Origin: an archaeon | GTDB taxonomy: Archaea; Asgardarchaeota; Hermodarchaeia; Hermodarchaeales; Hermodarchaeaceae | Length of the DNA stretch: 9,188 bases | Direction of reading: 5' to 3' | NCBI GenBank assembly: GCA_016550395.1 | Contig: JABXGY010000405.1 | Location: 1 to 9,188 of the forward strand | Shown: positions 5,469 to 9,188 of the stretch, in pieces | Position numbering within the stretch: the stretch's first letter is position 1 | How the letters are laid out: every line of letters begins with the position of its first letter | Translations under genes and position numbers: made by a program | Notes under the pieces: generated by a model | Databases searched by the model: none | Seen by the model: the letters and a program-made list of their open reading frames with translations, nothing else | What the model was told of the DNA's origin: nothing

Positions 5469-6542
5469 ATGAGCATTCGTATACAAGAGCTAGCCCGAGA
5501 CATCGATCACCTAATCAACTTAGACATGAATAGACGTGGAGTGATTCGTCAATTATACTCTGCGGCACAAGCCCGAATTGCTCAACCCTTGGTGTTTGCC
5601 GCTGCTAAAGCCCTCTCAAGGGCGCTTTCACCTAAATCCGTCGTGTTTATTGCCACAGGGTGGCTAGATCGTCCCTGGGTGACGCCAAAGATTGGCGAAT
5701 TGGATGGTCCACCGGGTGCAGCACTCTTAGCAAGGAGCATTCACCAAATTCTGGGAGCTGTCCCTATCTTTTTAATTGAAGAAGAATTAATCCCTGCGAT
5801 GACAGCGACAGCTATCGCGGCTGGATTTGCTGTGCTTCCTCCTGAACAAGCCTTGAAGGCAGCAGAATCGGTTGCACCGTTACATGCCACTTCGGTGCTC
5901 AATTTTCCTACTGATATCGACCAAGCACAAACAAGGGCGAAAGAATTACTTTCCCAATATCATCCAAAAGCATTAATTGTCACCGAAAAGGGGAGCGCCA
6001 ATTCGAAGGGGGTAATCCATAACGCTCGGGGGATGGATACGACCGCGTGTATGGCGAAAATCGATGAAGCCGTCAAGATCTTTCAGGAAGCCAACATCGT
6101 CACGATTGGTGTGGGCGATGGTGGAAATGAGGTAGGGATGGGGCTGATCAAAGACGCTGTTCGCGAGGCTGTTCCGTATGGGGCTAAATGTGTCTGTCCT
6201 TGCCAAGCAGGATTAGCTCCTGAAGTTGCAACTGACGTACTGGTGACGGCGAGTGTATCCAACTGGGGCTGTTATGGTATCGCGGCTTGTCTTGCAGCTT
6301 TGCACAATCAACCTGGAGCGCTTCATGATGAAACTATGGAGAGACGAACCCTGCGGGAAGCAGCTGATTCAGGACTAATTGATGGAAACACCGGCTTTAT
6401 CGACCCTGGAGCGGATGGGATTCCGGCAAGCAGTCATGCTGCAATCATCACGCTACTGCGGCAACTGATTGCTAATGCAGTGTCGCCTTCTGGATTAGCG
6501 CTTGAAGCCGAGAAACAGGGAAGTCGGCTAGATTCATCATAA
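5469..6542 (+). CDS. DUF4392 / D-glutamate-cyclase-like protein
   Basis: The 357-residue soluble protein carries the hallmark blocks of the DUF4392 family, whose eukaryotic member is mitochondrial D-glutamate cyclase. It has TGW (63-65), ELDGPPGA (77-84), the EKGSANSKGVIHNARG segment (173-188), GVGDGGNEVGMG (214-225), SVSNWGCYG (262-270) and a DG-x-TG stretch (305-309) near the C-terminus. Family knowledge suggests a metal-dependent reaction such as D-glutamate to 5-oxo-D-proline, or a related cyclisation or hydrolysis on an amino acid. The true substrate here is unknown. An unusual CVCPC cluster (241-245) lies just before the SNWG motif. GAGGGA (5458-5463) is a good SD. The asparagine-synthetase-like gene begins 26 bases downstream with its own SD, so the two are probably co-transcribed and may act on one amino-acid-derived metabolite. 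Confidence 0.85.
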   Translation: MSIRIQELARDIDHLINLDMNRRGVIRQLYSAAQARIAQPLVFAAAKALSRALSPKSVVFIATGWLDRPWVTPKIGELDGPPGAALLARSIHQILGAVPIFLIEEELIPAMTATAIAAGFAVLPPEQALKAAESVAPLHATSVLNFPTDIDQAQTRAKELLSQYHPKALIVTEKGSANSKGVIHNARGMDTTACMAKIDEAVKIFQEANIVTIGVGDGGNEVGMGLIKDAVREAVPYGAKCVCPCQAGLAPEVATDVLVTASVSNWGCYGIAACLAALHNQPGALHDETMERRTLREAADSGLIDGNTGFIDPGADGIPASSHAAIITLLRQLIANAVSPSGLALEAEKQGSRLDSS

Positions 6543-6568
6543 CGAAGAGATGATTTAGAGGAATATGG

Positions 6569-7918
6569 ATGGGTGCTATTGCAGGAATAGCTCAACCGCA
6601 GATGGATTCTTTTGTGAACAAGATGCTCGATAAAATGGCGCATCGTGGCCAAGCTGGACGTACAGTCTTTGATGTAAACGAGGTTACGTTCGGCGCTAGT
6701 TGGACTGAGATGCAAGCCGAGCACATGAACGAATTAGAAGAACAGAGTCTCGTGATAGATTATGTGGCCGAAGGTCACATGGCTCAAGCTCAGATCAAAG
6801 ACGGTAATTTGGAACTTATGCGTGATGAGCTCGGGGCAGCTCCATTATATTACGGTTACATGAAGGATGGAACAGTATGTTTTGCCTCAGAGGTAAAGGG
6901 ACTATTAGAGGTTACCCGTGATGTTAATATGCTTGCACCAGGCCATCGCTATATTAATGGTAAGCTGGAGCGGTATTACCAACCAAAGACCCAGCCTCAA
7001 TTAGAGGAGAAACCAGAAGCTATTGCTGACGAGCTTCGATCCCGACTGGAAGATACGGTGTCTGAGTTTGCTAAGAAAAACGACGTTTTAGGGTCATGGC
7101 TATCTGGTGGCTTGGATTCAAGCACAATGGCCGCTTTGGTACGTCCTCATCTGGAAAAATTACACACTTTTGCAGCGGGCTTTGAAGATGCCCCTGATGT
7201 CAAGTATGCTCGCCAGGTGGCAGATTATATTGGGTCGGATCATCATGAGGTTATTGTAACGTTTGCCGATTTACTCACAATCCTTCCTGATGTCATCTAC
7301 CATCTCGAATCCTTTGATGCCCTTCTAGTCCGGTCCAGCATTACCAATTATCTTGTGGCCCAGGAAGCCGCAAAATACGTACCTGCGGTCTTTTCTGGTG
7401 AAGGAGCTGATGAGCTCTTTGCTGGCTACGCTTATCTGAAATCTGTGGATAAGAAGATGTTAGCCAAGGCACTCATCGATATTACCCAACGCCTACATAA
7501 CACGGCGTTACAGCGAGTCGATCGAAGCGCCTCCGCGCATGGTACCATCGCGCATTTAGCATTCCTGGATCCCAATGTTGTGGATTATGCCCTTCGCATT
7601 CCACCGAGATACAAATTGCAGGGCAATGTTGAGAAATGGATTCTGCGGAAAGCGATGCTGGAAAAGCTGCCTATACCGGTGGCACTGCGGACAAAAGCGA
7701 AATTCTGGGAGGGGGCAGGTGTAAAAAACCTCCTCGCTCAGTATGCCATTGTCCAAATTGAAGAGAGCGAATTCAAACGTGAAAGGACATTGCCCAATGG
7801 TTGGATTCTTAATAGCAAAGAGGAGTTGTTTTATTATCGAATTTTCCGTCAATATTTCGGTGAGTTAGAAAATCTCTCGTGGATGGGGCGAACCAAAGGT
7901 GCACCCAAATCTCCCTAA
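6569..7918 (+). CDS. Asparagine-synthetase-like ATP-dependent amide ligase with degenerate glutaminase domain
   Basis: This 449-residue protein belongs to the AsnB superfamily. The C-terminal synthetase domain looks intact: the pyrophosphate loop SGGLDSS (179-185), SGEGADELFAGY (276-287, holding the acidic pair at the active site), EKWILRKA (355-362) and RTKAKFWEGAG (374-384). The N-terminal class II glutaminase domain is reduced to about 140 residues. It starts MGAIAG, so the nucleophilic Cys2 of MCGIAG is missing. HRG (25-27) and MRDELGAAPLYYG (84-96) remain, but the glutamine-binding NGE segment is gone. It should adenylate a carboxylate and accept ammonia or an internal amine, not glutamine. 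Beta-lactam and carbapenam synthetases arose by the same kind of Cys loss. The start is fixed by AGAGG (6557-6561), 7 bases upstream. An ammonia-dependent asparagine synthetase is the conservative alternative. Confidence 0.85.
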   Translation: MGAIAGIAQPQMDSFVNKMLDKMAHRGQAGRTVFDVNEVTFGASWTEMQAEHMNELEEQSLVIDYVAEGHMAQAQIKDGNLELMRDELGAAPLYYGYMKDGTVCFASEVKGLLEVTRDVNMLAPGHRYINGKLERYYQPKTQPQLEEKPEAIADELRSRLEDTVSEFAKKNDVLGSWLSGGLDSSTMAALVRPHLEKLHTFAAGFEDAPDVKYARQVADYIGSDHHEVIVTFADLLTILPDVIYHLESFDALLVRSSITNYLVAQEAAKYVPAVFSGEGADELFAGYAYLKSVDKKMLAKALIDITQRLHNTALQRVDRSASAHGTIAHLAFLDPNVVDYALRIPPRYKLQGNVEKWILRKAMLEKLPIPVALRTKAKFWEGAGVKNLLAQYAIVQIEESEFKRERTLPNGWILNSKEELFYYRIFRQYFGELENLSWMGRTKGAPKSP

Positions 7919-7928
7919 TTCAAGTGAT

Positions 7929-7957
7929 AATTGTTACTAGACAATTGAAACTTTTTT
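7929..7957 (+). terminator. Hairpin plus T6 terminator after the AsnB-like gene
   Basis: AATTGT (7929-7934) and ACAATT (7941-7946) form a perfect 6-bp stem with a 6-nt loop. Six T residues follow at 7952-7957. It starts 11 bases after the stop codon at 7918, where the end of the DUF4392/AsnB-like operon is expected. The stem is AT-rich, so the T-tract, which is sufficient for many archaeal RNA polymerases, may carry the signal. Confidence 0.6.
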
Positions 7958-8027
7958 GTTCCACTACGGTAAGTGAAGAATTTCAAACATGAATAAACGT
8001 GATAGAAATTCTTTGTTTTTACTTACA

Positions 8028-8047
8028 TGTATATGTAATCATATACA
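8028..8047. promoter_or_regulatory. 20-bp inverted repeat in the universal stress protein promoter region
   Basis: TGTATATG (8028-8035) and CATATACA (8040-8047) are perfect 8-bp arms around TAAT. The AT-rich arms overlap TATA-like sequence, 45-64 bases before the GTG start at 8092, so the element probably covers or adjoins the TATA box. This is the arrangement of a repressor operator that blocks TBP binding. A second TATA-like CTATATAC follows at 8048-8055. Confidence 0.5.
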
Positions 8048-8064
8048 CTATATACTTAGGTCCC

Positions 8065-8085
8065 GCACTCTTAGCTCCGGAGTGC
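8065..8085 (+). promoter_or_regulatory. Leader hairpin that pairs with the Shine-Dalgarno site
   Basis: GCACTC (8065-8070) and GAGTGC (8080-8085) form a perfect 6-bp stem with a 9-nt loop. The likely ribosome binding site GGAGTG (8079-8084), 7 bases before the GTG start, lies almost wholly in the 3' arm. Folding would hide it, so translation of the stress protein may depend on melting or on a competing structure. The alternative palindrome CTCCGGAG (8075-8082) also covers the site. Confidence 0.45.
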
Positions 8086-8091
8086 TAGAAT

Positions 8092-8565
8092 GTGATTGAT
8101 AAAATTCTAGTAGTAATACATCTTCCTTATCTAATGGAAAAAGTGTTAGAAATAGGATTAGATTTTGCAGACAAATATTCAGCTGACACCATTTTATTAA
8201 TAGCGATTTCCAAGACCTGGGCTTCAACGGTCGTTTATACATCAGCACCCCACCATATGCCTTTACCATTGATCGCAAATTCTGTTAACTTCAAATCCGA
8301 ATACAAGAAACTTCTATCAAGCGCCCTCAATAAAGCAAAAGAGGCCAAACCCCATCTCAACATTTTAACTAAGCTTGTAGAAGGGCGATTAGCGGACAAA
8401 ATCATCGAAATCGCTAAAAAGTGTCAATGCTAGCTTATTGTCATTGGAAGCTATGGGTTGGGACTATTGAAAAGGATCATCAAGGGTAGTTTAAGCTCTA
8501 AAGTGGTGAATAAGGCTTCCTGCCCTGTTGTGGTAGTAAAAACCGGTTTAACTCAACCCAATTAA
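8092..8565 (+). pseudogene. Universal stress protein (UspA family) gene interrupted by an in-frame TAG
   Basis: Read through, the gene encodes 157 codons, the usual length of a single-domain UspA protein. It begins MIDKILVVIHL (strand 1). TAG occurs at 8431-8433 (codon 114), exactly where family members have the acidic residue in a D-LIVIGS motif. The same frame then continues LIVIGSYGLG to TAA at 8563-8565 and keeps the nucleotide motif G-x2-G-x9-G-S (in GSYGLGLLKRIIKGS) and the C-terminal strand CPVVVVK. The 113-residue product lacks the ATP-binding loop and last strand, so it should not fold normally. The start is GTG with GGAGTG 7 bases upstream. The intact downstream half points to a very recent nonsense change (GAG to TAG would be one step), a sequencing error, or stop-codon readthrough. 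Family assignment is sure; functional state is not. Confidence 0.85.
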
Positions 8566-8686
8566 GTTCATGGAAAAGATTAGTGTTTTAAGAATAGAGT
8601 AAGCTATTTTTCTGTGTGTTATGAGCCGTTCTACTGGGTTTCGAAGACTTATTTATTGAAATAACTGGTTTGGCAAATACTGGATT

Positions 8687-8869
8687 TTAGTTTTCGTCGT
8701 TGTTTTGTACTCCGTCTTCCCATCCGATATTAGCTCGCTTTTTCCATTCTCCTGAGGGCAGGACGATTTCACGGTGCTTACGTGATCGAGGTCGACGTTT
8801 TAAGTCACGTATGACTCGTCCTTCTTCTTTGTCTTCAGCTGTGTCTTTATCTTGTTCTTTTTCACTCAT
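8687..8869 (-). CDS. Small highly charged protein, 60 residues
   Basis: I do not recognise this family. The N-terminal part (1-17) is acidic and probably disordered (MSEKEQDKDTAEDKEEG). Residues 18-33 are strongly basic (RDLKRRPRSRKHRE). A possible folded segment EIVLPSGEWKKRANIGWEDG (34-53) has two Trp residues. The tail is polar. The basic stretch suggests nucleic-acid binding. GGATGA lies about 7 bases before the ATG, a reasonable SD. The gene follows the cold-shock-domain gene by 61 bases on the same strand and is probably in its operon, which would suit an RNA-related role. Both points are inference. An open frame on the opposite strand of nearly the same span has no comparable support. 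Confidence 0.5.
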   Translation of the reverse strand: MSEKEQDKDTAEDKEEGRVIRDLKRRPRSRKHREIVLPSGEWKKRANIGWEDGVQNNDEN

Positions 8870-8930
8870 TTTGTCTCATCCTTGAAATGACTTGTGTTTT
8901 GAAGCGCAAAGGGGAGGTGTCAATGGTAGT

Positions 8931-9125
8931 TTATTTTACCACGACATTTTTGGCCTTGAAACCACGGGGACTTCTCTCTATATCGAAGGATACTGTGTCG
9001 CCTTCTTTAAGGAGTCGATAACCCTCTACTTCGTTGCCATGAACGAAGACATCGGGACCGGTGTCTCTTTCGATAAAGCCGTAGTTTCGCCGTACGCTAA
9101 ACCATTTTACTGTTCCTGTTTCCAT
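8931..9125 (-). CDS. Cold-shock-domain protein (CspA family)
   Basis: This single-domain, 64-residue OB-fold protein binds single-stranded RNA and DNA, and in the family it acts as an RNA chaperone. It begins METGTVKWFS, with Trp8 at the usual place. It carries an RNP1-like motif RNYGFI (13-18; usual form KGFGFI) and RNP2 VFVH (26-29), then EGDTVSFDIE (41-50) and the final strand AKNVVVK. Phe17, Phe27 and His29 are the conserved ring-stacking residues. The RNP1 start is altered (Val-Arg-Arg-Asn in place of Asn-x-x-Lys-Gly). I chose the ATG at 9125 over the longer frame from 9173 because GAGGTGA (9131-9137 on the plus strand) lies 5 bases upstream and homology starts there. Cold-shock proteins are patchy in archaea, so this may be an old acquisition from bacteria. 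Confidence 0.92.
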   Translation of the reverse strand: METGTVKWFSVRRNYGFIERDTGPDVFVHGNEVEGYRLLKEGDTVSFDIERSPRGFKAKNVVVK

Positions 9126-9167
9126 GTAGTTCACCTCGATTGTTGTCTTTGGGTGTGTCATCCGTTC

Positions 9168-9186
9168 CCTCATCCACTGGATGAGG
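9168..9186. promoter_or_regulatory. Inverted repeat with 8-bp arms upstream of the cold-shock gene
   Basis: CCTCATCC (9168-9175) and GGATGAGG (9179-9186) are perfect arms around a 3-nt loop, 43-61 bases upstream of the cold-shock ATG. If transcribed it would be a stable 5' leader hairpin; if not, an operator. On the minus strand GGATGA recurs just downstream, nearer the gene. Confidence 0.5.
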
Positions 9187-9188
9187 CA

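Noticed and set aside
5088..5486. Minus-strand open frame of 132 codons
   Set aside because: It overlaps the start and SD of the DUF4392 gene and a terminator-like hairpin, has no clear ribosome site, and its composition (rich in Ser, Thr, Arg, His and Cys) is not protein-like.
7556..7852. Minus-strand open frame of 98 codons inside the AsnB-like gene
   Set aside because: It is wholly antisense to conserved synthetase motifs, so it is a shadow of that gene.
8431..8433. Pyrrolysine coding as the explanation of the TAG
   Set aside because: No pyl gene is visible, the replaced residue is normally acidic, and TAG ends other genes here; kept only as one alternative to test.
8700..8885. Plus-strand open frame opposite the 60-residue gene
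   Set aside because: Ser/Arg/Pro-rich shadow translation without an SD; the minus-strand frame has an SD and sits behind the cold-shock gene.
9126..9173. Longer start for the cold-shock protein at 9173
   Set aside because: The extra 16 residues do not match the family, the upstream ATG lies in an inverted repeat, and a strong SD sits just before the internal ATG at 9125.

Overview
The window reads as a stretch of archaeal chromosome. It has moderate, slightly AT-rich base composition, short intergenic regions and strong Shine-Dalgarno (SD) sites before most starts, with both ATG and GTG used. The archaeal signs are a pair of genes resembling the two halves of the Archaeoglobus-type di-myo-inositol phosphate enzyme, an ArsR-like winged-helix regulator with a helical tail, and AT-rich TATA-like elements. 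The repetitive leucine-rich repeat protein together with a cold-shock-domain protein fits an Asgard archaeon (Thorarchaeota-like). That placement is an inference, not something the sequence proves.

Layout. Positions 1-78 may hold the tail of a rightward gene. Positions 79-412 are non-coding but carry a dense set of ACGTGTTA half-sites, including a perfect 16-bp palindrome at 343-358. An ArsR-type regulator (413-1009, minus) diverges from a small unknown gene (1162-1407, plus). A CTP:inositol-1-phosphate cytidylyltransferase-like gene (1493-2212) and a CDP-alcohol phosphatidyltransferase (2296-2988) follow, and together they make a split di-inositol-phosphate-type pathway. A xylose-isomerase-like TIM-barrel gene (2992-3831, minus) converges on them with only 3 bp between stop codons. 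A 363-bp intergenic region holds a near-perfect 22-bp Fur-box-like palindrome and leads to a 287-residue leucine-rich repeat protein (4195-5058).

After a 410-bp gap holding a possible decayed reading frame, a hairpin plus T-tract terminator and a 15-bp palindrome comes a two-gene operon: a DUF4392 / D-glutamate-cyclase-like protein (5469-6542) and an asparagine-synthetase homologue (6569-7918). The homologue keeps the ATP-pyrophosphatase domain but has lost the catalytic Cys and much of its glutaminase domain. This pair is the best candidate in the window for an undescribed small-molecule pathway.

The right end holds a terminator, a palindromic promoter region, an SD-sequestering hairpin, and a universal stress protein gene (8092-8565) interrupted by one in-frame TAG just before its intact ATP-binding motif. 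Two minus-strand genes close the window: a highly charged 60-residue protein (8687-8869) and, upstream of it, a 64-residue cold-shock-domain protein (8931-9125) with an 8-bp-stem inverted repeat in its leader.
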